Position numbers and translations under genes: made by a program | Notes under the pieces: model-generated | Database searches by the model: none | What the model was told of the DNA's origin: nothing | The model's input: only the letters and a program-made list of their open reading frames with translations | NCBI GenBank assembly: GCA_903884425.1 | Contig: CAISEP010000016.1 | Location: 124,001-188,000 of the forward strand | Direction: 5' to 3' | DNA length: 64,000 nt | Origin: an uncultured Caulobacterales bacterium | GTDB taxonomy: Bacteria > Pseudomonadota > Alphaproteobacteria > Caulobacterales > Caulobacteraceae | Shown: piece by piece, positions 17,851 through 26,494 of the stretch | Position numbering within the stretch: the stretch's first letter is position 1 | Layout of the letters: each line of letters opens with the position of its first letter

Positions 17851-18317
17851 CGGCGGTTGCCGCCGATCAGCAGGCCGAGGAACAGACCGGCCCCGACGGC
17901 CGCCAGGGCCGTGGTCAGGGGGCGCGCCCTCACCTGCTCCACGATCAGGTCCCGGGCGAGGTCCAGCTGGTCGACGGCCACGTCCGCCGCCTCGTGACCG
18001 ACCAGCTTCATCCGCTCGAACCGCTCGTCCAGGGCGGCGCGGGCCACATCGGTCACCTCCGGCAGGGCCTGACGGCCATGTTCCACCGCGGCACCGGCAT
18101 GGACCACCGCCTCCCGGGCCGCGTCCACCGACTGCCGGAGCTCCTGCACCACCTGTTCGGAGGGCTTGGGTGCCGGCTTGCGGGCCCGCGGCCTGGCCGG
18201 GGCAGACTTCGGCTCAGCGTTCTTGGGCGCAGAGGACTTGGGCGGGGCAGCCTTGCGCGGGGCGGCCTTGCGGGCCCTGGGCGCGTTCGGCGCGGTGTCG
18301 GGGGTCGGATCAGCCAT
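17847..18317 (-). CDS. YqjD/ElaB (DUF883)-like tail-anchored protein with basic Ala/Lys/Pro leader
   Basis: 156 residues: the first 50 are a low-complexity Lys/Ala/Pro-rich leader, 53-120 a helical coiled segment (SEQVVQELRQSVDAAREAVVHAGAAVE, ERFERMKLVGHEAADVAVDQL), and the C-terminus has the DUF883-like RPLTTALAAVGAGLFLGLLIGGNRR single membrane anchor. E. coli YqjD/ElaB are tail-anchored and bind ribosomes in stationary phase. The histone-like basic leader could contact nucleic acid (inference). First gene of the pair; the 169-base upstream gap is shared with the divergent MFS gene. Confidence 0.75.
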   Translation of the reverse strand: MADPTPDTAPNAPRARKAAPRKAAPPKSSAPKNAEPKSAPARPRARKPAPKPSEQVVQELRQSVDAAREAVVHAGAAVEHGRQALPEVTDVARAALDERFERMKLVGHEAADVAVDQLDLARDLIVEQVRARPLTTALAAVGAGLFLGLLIGGNRR

Positions 18318-18486
18318 GATGAAGTCTCCCTACAGGAGAAAGGTTATGGGCATTCTAAACGGCGCTGCAAGCGGCGCGACCGGGGGAGAGGCCGATCCAT
18401 CGCCTTGCGCGCGGCGCGGACGGTGCTTAAGCCTTGGACGGATGCGTCGGCGGCACCGCGGCATCCGGGGCCATTGGGGGGAGCAA

Positions 18487-20151
18487 ATGTCGGACAATCC
18501 TGCGGGCGAGACCCTGATCGGCGTCAAATCCCCGTCCATGACCCTGGTGGTCGCCGCCTCCGCCGCGGGCACGGCCTTCGAGTGGTATGACTTCTTCGTG
18601 TTCGTGCCCCTGGCCTCGATCCTGGCCAAGGTGTTCGCCGCCGGGCTGAACGAGGCGGCCGGCTACTTCTTCGCCCTGGGGGCCTTTGCCGCGGGCTTCG
18701 CCTTCCGACCCCTGGGGGCCCTGATCTTCGGGCGGATCGGCGACCGGTCGGGCCGCAAGGGGGCCTTCCTGATCACCGTCAGCCTGATGGGGGCCGCGAC
18801 CTTCCTGATCGGCTGCCTGCCCAGCTTCGCCACGGCCGGGCTGATCTCGCCGGTCCTGTTCATCCTGATGCGCATGCTCCAGGGCATCGCGCTGGGCGGC
18901 GAGTACGGCGGCGCGGCCATCTATGTGGCGGAACATGCCAAGCCGCACCATCGCGGCCTGATGACCAGCTTCATCCAGACCTCCGCCGCCATCGGCCTGA
19001 CCGCGGCCCTGCTGGTCACCCTGGTCACCCGGCAGAGCGTGGGGGAGGCCGCCTTCGCCGCATGGGGCTGGCGGGTGCCGTTCTGGGCGTCGGCGGGCCT
19101 GCTGCTGGTGTCCGTCTGGATCCGCCTGCAACTGACCGAGAGCCCCGCCTTCCACGCCCTGCGCGAGACCGGCGGCCGGTCGGAACGGCCCTATGTGGAG
19201 AGCTTCCTGCACTGGAAGAACCTGCGCACAGTGCTGACGGCCCTGTTCTCCATGATGGTCGCCCAGGGGGCCGTCTGGTACTGCGCCTTCTTCTACGCCC
19301 AGTTCTTCATCGAGCGGGTGATCAAGACACCCGGCCCGCTGGTGAACACCATCATGATCGCCGTGGTGATCTCGTCCGCGCCGCTCTATGTCTTCTTCGG
19401 CTGGCTGTCGGACAAGGTGGGACGCAAGATCGTCATGATGCTGGGCACGGCGGCGGCGACGGCGGCCCTGTTCCCCGGCTTCCACATGATCACCGAGGCC
19501 GCCAATCCCGCCCTGGTCGCCGCCCAGGCCCGGGCCCCGATCGTGGTCTATGCCGACCCGGCGGAGTGCTCCCTGCAGTTCGACCTCATCGGCAAGGCCC
19601 AGTTCCGCTCGTCCTGCGACATCGCCAAGAGCGTGCTGAGCGGGGCCGGGGTCTCCTACACCAACCTGGCCGCCCCGGCGGGTACCGTGGCCGAGGTCCG
19701 GGTCGCCGGGCGCACGGTCGGGTCCGCCGACGGCCGCAGCCTGACCGGCGCGCCCCTGAAGGCCCTGCGCGGCGGCGTGGAGACCCGGATCAAGGGGGCG
19801 CTGGCGGCGGCGGGCTATCCCGTCCAGGCCGAGGCCACCCATGTGGACATGCTGCGGATCTACCTGATCCTGATGTTCTTCACCGTGGGGGCCACCGCCC
19901 TCTACGGCCCGCAGGCCGCAGCCCTGGTGGAGCTGTTCCCCACCCGCATCCGCTACACGGCGCTGAGCCTGCCCTATCACATCGGCACCGGCTGGGTGGG
20001 CGGGTTCCTGCCTGCCACCGCCTACGCCATGGTGGTGGCGAAGGGGGACATCTATTTCGGCCTCTGGTACCCGGTGATCGGCGGGGCCCTGTCGCTGCTC
20101 GCCTTCCTCTTCCTGCTGCCGGAGACCCGGGGCCGCGACCTCAGCCTCTAG
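18487..20151 (+). CDS. MFS transporter of the metabolite:H+ symporter type, with large extracytoplasmic loop
   Basis: 554 residues from the ATG at 18487; the track's earlier start lies in the divergent gene. The MHS group opening GTAFEWYDFFVFVPLA and both MFS A-loops (FGRIGDRSGRK at 82-91, GWLSDKVGRK at 305-314) are clear, plus MRMLQGIALGGEYGGA. Between two membrane segments, residues about 335-455 form a soluble insert with two cysteines (361, 377) and beta-rich sequence, then transport segments resume (LRIYLILMFF). It probably imports a carboxylate or osmolyte with protons. The stop shares a CTAG with the convergent gene. Confidence 0.88.
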   Translation: MSDNPAGETLIGVKSPSMTLVVAASAAGTAFEWYDFFVFVPLASILAKVFAAGLNEAAGYFFALGAFAAGFAFRPLGALIFGRIGDRSGRKGAFLITVSLMGAATFLIGCLPSFATAGLISPVLFILMRMLQGIALGGEYGGAAIYVAEHAKPHHRGLMTSFIQTSAAIGLTAALLVTLVTRQSVGEAAFAAWGWRVPFWASAGLLLVSVWIRLQLTESPAFHALRETGGRSERPYVESFLHWKNLRTVLTALFSMMVAQGAVWYCAFFYAQFFIERVIKTPGPLVNTIMIAVVISSAPLYVFFGWLSDKVGRKIVMMLGTAAATAALFPGFHMITEAANPALVAAQARAPIVVYADPAECSLQFDLIGKAQFRSSCDIAKSVLSGAGVSYTNLAAPAGTVAEVRVAGRTVGSADGRSLTGAPLKALRGGVETRIKGALAAAGYPVQAEATHVDMLRIYLILMFFTVGATALYGPQAAALVELFPTRIRYTALSLPYHIGTGWVGGFLPATAYAMVVAKGDIYFGLWYPVIGGALSLLAFLFLLPETRGRDLSL

Positions 20152-20768
20152 CGGCCGGTCAGCGCGATCTGCACGAGGGCGGCGACCAGGGCCAGCACCA
20201 GCCCCACCCACAGGCGCGGCCCGACCAGCAGCATCAGCATCGGCCGGGTCGGGAACGAGAAGGTGGTGGCAGTGGCGGCGATCTTGAACGGATGGATCTC
20301 GCGGAAGGCCGGGTCGCCGGCCAGCCGCATCATGTCCCGGCGGCTGCGGTAGCGCATGTAGCCGACCAGGGTCCAGCCGGGATCGGCCGTCGTGTTCCAG
20401 GCATCCACGTATCCCCCCACCGGCCGCGCGGCCAGGGCCGGGTGCCCGCCCCGCAGGAACAGCCTGCGCATGAACGGCCCCGTATAGCGCGCCAGCATGT
20501 CGCGTCCGCGCACGGGCTGGCCTGTGAAGGGATCGGGCACCTCGCCTGCCTGCACCTTCACCAGGTTCAGCATGAAGAACTCCCGGCCGTCGTCCCGGGC
20601 GAGGAAGTCCTCCACCACGGCCAGGTCGTTGTGCCGGTCCGCCCCCGTCGCCCGGGCCTGTTCGAGGAAGGCGTCGATCTCCGTCCGGCGGAGCGGGCCG
20701 CGCCAGTTGTCATACCAGCCGCGGAACAGGGCATAGAGCCCGGCGGCGACGATCCAGATCCAGAGCAC
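20148..20768 (-). CDS. hypothetical membrane-anchored protein
   Basis: 206 residues: an N-terminal membrane segment (MLWIWIVAAGLYALFRGWY), a soluble domain of about 130 residues (REFFMLNLVKVQAG, GWTLVGYMRYRSRRDMMRLAGDPAF, resembling in pattern a dimeric alpha/beta ferredoxin-like fold such as DUF1330), and a C-terminal membrane segment (LWVGLVLALVAALVQIAL). No catalytic motif is recognised. Convergent with the MFS gene and overlapping it by four bases. Confidence 0.7.
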   Translation of the reverse strand: MLWIWIVAAGLYALFRGWYDNWRGPLRRTEIDAFLEQARATGADRHNDLAVVEDFLARDDGREFFMLNLVKVQAGEVPDPFTGQPVRGRDMLARYTGPFMRRLFLRGGHPALAARPVGGYVDAWNTTADPGWTLVGYMRYRSRRDMMRLAGDPAFREIHPFKIAATATTFSFPTRPMLMLLVGPRLWVGLVLALVAALVQIALTGR

Positions 20769-20836
20769 GGCGATCCCTCCCCAAGTGTCGGGAAGGATTT
20801 GACACGTTACGCGCCACTAATTCAATGGGCCTCTCA

Positions 20837-21733
20837 TCAGGGCCCCTCGACGGCTATGCCCCGGCGGCGGAGCAGGGCGGGCAGGCTGTCGGGTCCCACC
20901 AGATTGGTGATGCCCACCACCACCAGCACCTTGCGGTCCCCGCCGGTCAGGCGGGCGATCTCGTCGGCCCACAGGCGGTGGCGCTCCACCACGAAGGGAC
21001 CGTAGCTCCTCGGGGCCCGGGCGTGGAAGGGTTGCACCACCTCCCGCTCGATCCGGGGAAGGTCGCCGGCCAGCCAGTCGGCAAGCTCCGGCTCCAGGGT
21101 GTCGATGCCCTGCTCCCGGCGGCTCATGGCGAATTCCAGGTCGGCGATCTGCTCGTCTCGCGGGGAGGCGGCCAGGGCCTGCAGGTCATGCACCACCGTG
21201 TCGAAGGCATGGACCCGCACGCCCTTCTGCATGTGCGCCTTCACATAGCGCTCCACCCCATTGCGGTCCTTGTCCTTCGTCTTCTCCCCGAAGGCAAAGG
21301 TCAGGGTCAGGTCCGCCCACCAGGGCTGCATCGGCTCGATCTTCGCCGCCGGGACGCCGAGCCTGACCTCCAGCCGCTTCAGCCGCGCCCGGCCCTCCGG
21401 CGACAGCAGCGGCGACAGGGTCTCCCCCCGGGGCAGGTTGCCCTGCATGCTGATGATGCCGAACAGGCGAAGCGTGGTCAGCGGGCCGGGCTTGTCCGGG
21501 CTCTCGAACCAGATGTCGTCGGCCTGGGCCAGGGCCGCGTCGAAGGCCGGGGTCCGCCAGCCCCCCTCCAGCGGCGCATTGGGGGAGGAGCCGAACAGGG
21601 TGATCTCCGCCCCGTGGGCGCCGCGGATCTTCCACACCGGCGGCGCAGCCGAGGCCGCCCCGGCACCGGACACGGCCAGGCTGAACAGCAGGGCCAGAGG
21701 CCAACGCCAACTCATCGTCATCTTCCCAGACAT
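20837..21733 (-). CDS. TraB/GumN family protein lacking the signature histidines
   Basis: 298 residues with a signal peptide (WPLALLFSLAVSGAGAASA). The family pattern is recognisable: WKIRGAHGAEITLFGS (strand 1), DDIWFE (acidic residue after strand 2), GVERYVKAHMQKGVRVHAFDT, LTGGDRKVLVVVGITNLVGPDSLPALLRRRG at the end. In TraB/GumN/TIKI proteins the first and last of these normally read LFGtxH and VGagHLvGp; here they are FGSSPN (46-52 region) and VGITNLVG (Asn277). The metal-dependent protease activity proposed for the family is therefore probably lost or changed. Periplasmic. Confidence 0.8.
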   Translation of the reverse strand: MSGKMTMSWRWPLALLFSLAVSGAGAASAAPPVWKIRGAHGAEITLFGSSPNAPLEGGWRTPAFDAALAQADDIWFESPDKPGPLTTLRLFGIISMQGNLPRGETLSPLLSPEGRARLKRLEVRLGVPAAKIEPMQPWWADLTLTFAFGEKTKDKDRNGVERYVKAHMQKGVRVHAFDTVVHDLQALAASPRDEQIADLEFAMSRREQGIDTLEPELADWLAGDLPRIEREVVQPFHARAPRSYGPFVVERHRLWADEIARLTGGDRKVLVVVGITNLVGPDSLPALLRRRGIAVEGP

Positions 21734-21788
21734 CCCCGGTGATCGTCGCGCAATGAACTACGGACGCAACCGCGCCCGGGATGCACCC

Positions 21789-22640
21789 TCATCTCTGGCA
21801 GACCCGGCAGAAGAAGGTGGAGCGTCCGCCCTGCACGATCCGCTGCACCGTGCCGCGGCAGCCCGGTGTGGGACAAGGGGCGTCCTCGCGCCCATAGACG
21901 CGGAAGGTGTGCTGGAAATAGCCCAGCGCCCCGTCGGCATCGCGGAAGTCCCGCAGGGTCGAGCCTCCGGCCTCGATGGCCTCGGCCAGCACCTCGCGGA
22001 CGACCTCCACCAGCCGGGCGATGCGCTTCGGGGCCAGTTCCCCGGCAGGCTTTCGCGGATCGATCCCGGCCCGGTGCAGGGCCTCGCACACATAGATGTT
22101 GCCCAGACCCGCCACGGTGCGCTGGTCCAGCAGCAGGGTCTTCACCCCCTGGGACCGGTCGGCGAAGGCGGCCCGCAGGTGGGCGGCGTCGAACAGGGGG
22201 CCCAGCGGCTCCGGCCCCAGGCTGCGGAACCAGGGACTGTCGTCCAGCCGGTCGGTGGGGATCAGGTCCATGTAGCCGAACCGCCGGGCATCGTTGTAGG
22301 AGATCGTCGTCCCCGCATCGGTCACCAGCACCACATGGGTGTGCTTCGGATCCGCACCGGCGGCATGATGGAAGGCCCCCGGCGTCGCCCCCTCGATGGT
22401 GAAGCGCCCGGTCATGCCCAGATGCGCCACCAGGGTCTCGCCCGTGTCCAGGGCCGCCAGCAGGTACTTGGCCCGGCGGTCCAGCCGCTCGATCCGCGCG
22501 CCGGTGAGCCGGGCGACGAAGTCCTCGGGCAGGGGAAAGCGCAGGTCCGGCCGTCGCTGCTCGACCCGGGTCAGCCGGGCCCCGGACAGGTGCGGGGCCA
22601 GACCCCGGCGGACGGTTTCAACCTCGGGAAGCTCAGGCAT
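21789..22640 (-). CDS. mutM: formamidopyrimidine-DNA glycosylase
   Basis: 283 residues that excise 8-oxoguanine and formamidopyrimidines from DNA. Catalytic N-terminal Pro1-Glu2 (after Met removal) in PELPEVETVRRGL; LVAHLGMTGRF contains the conserved histidine region; the helix-two-turn-helix lies around LLLDQRTVAGLGNIYVCEAL; the C-terminal zinc finger uses CPTPGC and FFCRVCQ. Length and order are standard. Confidence 0.97.
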   Translation of the reverse strand: MPELPEVETVRRGLAPHLSGARLTRVEQRRPDLRFPLPEDFVARLTGARIERLDRRAKYLLAALDTGETLVAHLGMTGRFTIEGATPGAFHHAAGADPKHTHVVLVTDAGTTISYNDARRFGYMDLIPTDRLDDSPWFRSLGPEPLGPLFDAAHLRAAFADRSQGVKTLLLDQRTVAGLGNIYVCEALHRAGIDPRKPAGELAPKRIARLVEVVREVLAEAIEAGGSTLRDFRDADGALGYFQHTFRVYGREDAPCPTPGCRGTVQRIVQGGRSTFFCRVCQR

Positions 22641-22752
22641 GGACCGGACTTAGGGCCCCGCGGTGCCCCCGTCCAGCGCGGAGCCGAATGGCCTTCGAAT
22701 TCCCCCGGCATGATCCTGCCGGAGGGAGGGGATAACGGAGATTTTCATTGCT

Positions 22753-22768
22753 GAATCCCGCCGGATTC
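22753..22768. promoter_or_regulatory. perfect inverted repeat 17 bases before the putA start
   Basis: GAATCC-CGCC-GGATTC, a perfect 6+6 palindrome with a 4-base loop, lies just ahead of the putA ATG and overlaps the place where a ribosome binding site would be. A second perfect palindrome (CCGGCA-TGATCC-TGCCGG, 22705-22722) lies further upstream. Either could be an operator or an mRNA hairpin that limits translation. Confidence 0.4.
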
Positions 22769-22784
22769 GCCATTGCTCCGCGGC

Positions 22785-25700
22785 ATGACCCTGCGTGCCA
22801 CAGACAGACTTTCCCTCGAGGCCCTCGGGCGGATCGACGGGGAAAAATACCAGGATGAACGGGAGGCGGTGGCCGGCCTGCTGGCCCGGACGCCCCTGGA
22901 CACCGAGGCCCGCCGCCGGATCGCCGCGGAGGCCGCCGACCTGGTCCGCGGAGCGCGGGCGGCCTCGACCCGCAACGGGGTGGTCGAAAGTTTCCTGCAG
23001 GAATTCTCCCTCGGCACGCGGGAGGGGCTGGCCCTCATGTGCCTGGCCGAGGCCCTGCTGCGCACCCCCGACGACGAGACCCGCGACCGGCTGATCGCCG
23101 AGAAGATCGGCTCGGCGGACTGGGCGTCCCATGCGGGGCAGTCCGACAGCGTGTTCGTCAATGCCTCCACCTGGGGCCTGATGCTCACCGGCAAGCTGGT
23201 GGAGGTGGACGACGATGCCCGCCGGGACCTGCCGGGGTTCCTGAAGCGCCTGGCCGGTCGTCTGGGGGAGCCTGTGATCCGCCGCGCCGTCGCCAGCGCC
23301 GTGCGGATCATGGGGGAGCAGTTCGTGCTGGGCCAGACCATCGACGCGGCGCTCGCCCGGGCGAAGCGGGAGGGGTTCCTGTGCTCCTTCGACATGCTGG
23401 GCGAGGGGGCGCGCACCGCCGCCGACGCCGCCCGCTACGAGCGCATCTATGCCGAGGCCATTGCCCGGGTGGGGGAACGCCGGGGCACGGCGGGGCCCGA
23501 GGACGGTCACGGGGTGTCGGTGAAGCTGTCGGCCCTGTCCCCCCGCTACGAGGCCACCCAGGAGGCCCGGGTGTTCGAGGAGCTCTATCCCCGGGTGCTG
23601 CGCCTGGCCCTGATCGCCCGGCAATACGACATGAACTACGCCATCGATGCGGAGGAGGCGGACCGGCTGGTCCTGTCCCTGAAGCTGATCGAGCGGCTGG
23701 CGGCGGAACCGGCGCTGGGCAACTGGACCGGCCTCGGGGTCGTGGTGCAGGCCTACCAGAAGCGCAGCCCCCGTGTGATCGCCCATGTGGCGGACCTCGC
23801 CCGGCGCACGGGGCGGCGGCTGATGGTGCGGCTGGTGAAGGGGGCCTACTGGGATGCGGAGATCAAGCGCGCCCAGGTGATGGGACGGCCCGACTATCCG
23901 GTCTGGACCACCAAGCCGGCCACGGACCTCGCCTATCTGGTCTGCGCCCGGGCCCTGATCGACGCGGCCCCCCACCTCTATGCCCAGTTCGCCACCCACA
24001 ATGCCCATACCCTGGCCGCGGTGCGGCACATGGCCGACGCGGCCGGCGTGCGGATCGAGCACCAGCGCCTGCACGGCATGGGCGAGACCCTCTATCAGGC
24101 GGCCGCGACCCGCTATGGCCCGATCACCGTGCGGGCCTATGCCCCCGTGGGCGGGCACGAGGACCTGCTGCCCTATCTGGTGCGCCGCCTGCTGGAAAAC
24201 GGGGCCAACACCTCCTTCGTCCACGCCCTGACCGACGAGCGGGTCCCGGCGGAACGGGTCGCCGCCGATCCGATCACGGCGGTGGAGGCCCAGCCCGACC
24301 GCCACCCCCGCCTGCCGATCCCCCGGGACATCTACGGTCCGTCCCGCTTCAATTCCCAGGGAGATGACATGAGCCTCGAGGTCGATCGCGCGCGGCTGGT
24401 CGCCGCGGCCAGCACCCTGTCCGGACAGCCCCTCGAGGCCGGACCGATCCTTGGCGGACGGCCGGTGGAGACGGCGGCGCGAGTGGCCGTGCGCTCCCCC
24501 AATGCCCGCGGCCGGATCATCGGCCATGTGCGCGATGCCTGCGCCGACGACATCGACCAGGCCTTTGCCCGGGCCCGGAAGGCCCAGCCGGGCTGGGACC
24601 GCCTGGGGGGCGCGGGCCGGGCCCCGGTGCTGCGCGCCATGGGCGATGCCCTGGAAGCGGCCCGGGAGCGCCTGTGCGCGCTTGCCGTGCTGGAGGCGGG
24701 CAAGACCTGGCCCGACGCCGTGGCCGAGGTGCGGGAGGCCGTGGACTTCTGCCGCTACTATGCCGCGGAGGCCGAGCGCCTGTTCGCCGGCCCCGCCGAG
24801 CTGCGCGGTCCCGTGGGGGAGGTCAACACCCACCAGCTGCACGGCCGGGGGGTGTTCGTCTGCATCAGCCCCTGGAACTTCCCCCTGGCCATCTTCACCG
24901 GCCAGATCGCGGCGGCCCTGGCGGCGGGCAATGCCGTCCTGGCCAAGCCGGCGGAACAGACGCCCCTGATCGCCGCCGAGGCTGTGCGCCTGTTCCATGG
25001 GGCGGGGCTCGATCCGGACCTGCTGGCCCTGCTGCCCGGACCGGGGGAGACGGTGGGCGCGGCCCTGACCGCCCATGCGGGCCTCGACGGGGTCGCCTTC
25101 ACCGGGGGCACGGAGACCGCCTGGGCCATCAACCGCACCCTGGCGGCGCGGCGGGGGCCGATCGTGCCCTTCATCGCCGAGACCGGCGGGCTGAACGGCA
25201 TGTTCGTGGACACCTCCGCCCTCCGGGAACAGGTGATCGACGACGTGATCGTGTCCGCCTTCGGCTCCGCCGGACAGCGGTGCTCCGCCCTGCGGCTGCT
25301 GTTCCTGCCCCACGACACGGCGGACACGGTGATCGAGGGCCTGCGCGGGGCCATGGATGCCCTGGTGGTGGGCGACCCCGCCGACCCGGCCACGGATGTG
25401 GGCCCGGTGATCGACGAGGACGCCCTGGCCGCGCTGCAGGCCCATGCCACCCGCCTGCAAGGGGAGGCCACCCACCTGCACCGGACGGCCGCCCACGGCC
25501 CGGCGGACGGGCTGTACTTCGCCCCGCTGCTGGCGGAGATCCCGTCCCTGGACCTGATCGAGCGGGAGGTGTTCGGCCCGATCCTGCACGTCCTGCGCTA
25601 TGATCCGGAACACATGGAGGCCACCGCCGCGGCCCTGGCGGACAAGGGCTACGGCCTGACCCTGGGCATCCATTCCCGCCTCGACAGCTTTGCCGAGAAG

Positions 25701-25910
25701 GTCCAGCGGCTGGTGCCGGCGGGCAATGTCTATGTGAACCGCTCCATCATCGGCGCGGTGGTCGGCGTCCAGCCCTTCGGCGGGGAGGGCCTGTCCGGCA
25801 CCGGGCCCAAGGCCGGGGGGCCCTTTGCCCTCATCCGCTATGCCAGCGAGCGGGCGGTGAGCGTCAATATCGCGGCCCAGGGGGGCGATCCCGCACTTTT
25901 GAACCTTTGA
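22785..25910 (+). CDS. putA: bifunctional proline dehydrogenase / L-glutamate gamma-semialdehyde dehydrogenase
   Basis: 1041 residues that oxidise proline to glutamate in two steps. The PRODH (FAD barrel) half has YAIDAEEADRL, VVVQAYQKRSPRV, RLVKGAYWDAEIKRAQ and ATHNAHT. The P5C dehydrogenase half has FVCISPWNFPLAIFTGQ, Glu799 in FIAETGG, and nucleophile Cys833 in FGSAGQRCSALR, then ERE-VFGPILHV and QPFGGEGLSGTGPKAGGP. The N-terminal ribbon-helix-helix DNA-binding domain of E. coli PutA is absent, so this form does not repress its own gene directly. Start ATG 22785 is preferred over the upstream TTG at 22773. Confidence 0.97.
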   Translation: MTLRATDRLSLEALGRIDGEKYQDEREAVAGLLARTPLDTEARRRIAAEAADLVRGARAASTRNGVVESFLQEFSLGTREGLALMCLAEALLRTPDDETRDRLIAEKIGSADWASHAGQSDSVFVNASTWGLMLTGKLVEVDDDARRDLPGFLKRLAGRLGEPVIRRAVASAVRIMGEQFVLGQTIDAALARAKREGFLCSFDMLGEGARTAADAARYERIYAEAIARVGERRGTAGPEDGHGVSVKLSALSPRYEATQEARVFEELYPRVLRLALIARQYDMNYAIDAEEADRLVLSLKLIERLAAEPALGNWTGLGVVVQAYQKRSPRVIAHVADLARRTGRRLMVRLVKGAYWDAEIKRAQVMGRPDYPVWTTKPATDLAYLVCARALIDAAPHLYAQFATHNAHTLAAVRHMADAAGVRIEHQRLHGMGETLYQAAATRYGPITVRAYAPVGGHEDLLPYLVRRLLENGANTSFVHALTDERVPAERVAADPITAVEAQPDRHPRLPIPRDIYGPSRFNSQGDDMSLEVDRARLVAAASTLSGQPLEAGPILGGRPVETAARVAVRSPNARGRIIGHVRDACADDIDQAFARARKAQPGWDRLGGAGRAPVLRAMGDALEAARERLCALAVLEAGKTWPDAVAEVREAVDFCRYYAAEAERLFAGPAELRGPVGEVNTHQLHGRGVFVCISPWNFPLAIFTGQIAAALAAGNAVLAKPAEQTPLIAAEAVRLFHGAGLDPDLLALLPGPGETVGAALTAHAGLDGVAFTGGTETAWAINRTLAARRGPIVPFIAETGGLNGMFVDTSALREQVIDDVIVSAFGSAGQRCSALRLLFLPHDTADTVIEGLRGAMDALVVGDPADPATDVGPVIDEDALAALQAHATRLQGEATHLHRTAAHGPADGLYFAPLLAEIPSLDLIEREVFGPILHVLRYDPEHMEATAAALADKGYGLTLGIHSRLDSFAEKVQRLVPAGNVYVNRSIIGAVVGVQPFGGEGLSGTGPKAGGPFALIRYASERAVSVNIAAQGGDPALLNL

Positions 25911-25981
25911 CGCCACAAAGTGACCGACATTGCACGTTTGACATGAGGTCACGGAAATCTGACGTCGGGGGTCGGCACCAC

Positions 25982-26488
25982 ATGGCCATGGGTCACGTTC
26001 GCACGGAGGGTCTTGGCCTTTGTACCCTGGCGGCATTGATCGGGGCCGGACTGATCCTGGCCGGCTGCGAGACGATCGCGCCGGCCGTGCCGCCCACCAA
26101 GGCCGACTGCGACGAGCTGATCCGGGTCTATGCCAAGACCCGCCGGGATGCGGTCAATCTGAAGGAATGGACGGACCGGGACTGGGACCGGGACCTGAAG
26201 ACCTGGGACACCAAGGGCACCGGCCGCATCGACCGCAGCGCGTGGAACGCCTCGGCCCTGAAGCTGATCGCGGAAAATCCCGGCGATGCCTCCCTGAAGC
26301 GCATCCTGCGGGAGTCGAACAAGCTGTTCGACCGGATCGACCAGGGCCACAAGGGCTATCTGAACCGCCACGATTTCGAGAAGGACTCCGCCGCCACCTT
26401 CAACCGGCAGGACCGGAACCACGATGGCTGGGTGACCCGGGCGGAGTGTATGGCCGAAGGCTCCACCCCGCCGCCGGTGAAGCCGTAG
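25982..26488 (+). CDS. EF-hand lipoprotein
   Basis: 168 residues from ATG 25982 (25988 is an alternative). The leader ends in LILAGCE, a lipobox, so the protein is membrane-anchored and extracytoplasmic. Three calcium-binding-loop-like segments follow: DTKGTGRIDRSAW, DRIDQGHKGYLNRHDF and the most canonical, DRNHDGWVTRAE. The first two are degenerate at some ligand positions. It may sense or buffer calcium at the envelope; no enzyme domain is present. Convergent with rpoN, six bases apart. Confidence 0.8.
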   Translation: MAMGHVRTEGLGLCTLAALIGAGLILAGCETIAPAVPPTKADCDELIRVYAKTRRDAVNLKEWTDRDWDRDLKTWDTKGTGRIDRSAWNASALKLIAENPGDASLKRILRESNKLFDRIDQGHKGYLNRHDFEKDSAATFNRQDRNHDGWVTRAECMAEGSTPPPVKP

Positions 26489-26494
26489 GGGGCC

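Noticed and set aside
22650-26036. Minus-strand ORF of 1128 residues
   Set aside because: Antisense shadow of putA and mutM; His/Gly/Arg-rich low-complexity translation, typical of the opposite strand in high-GC genes.
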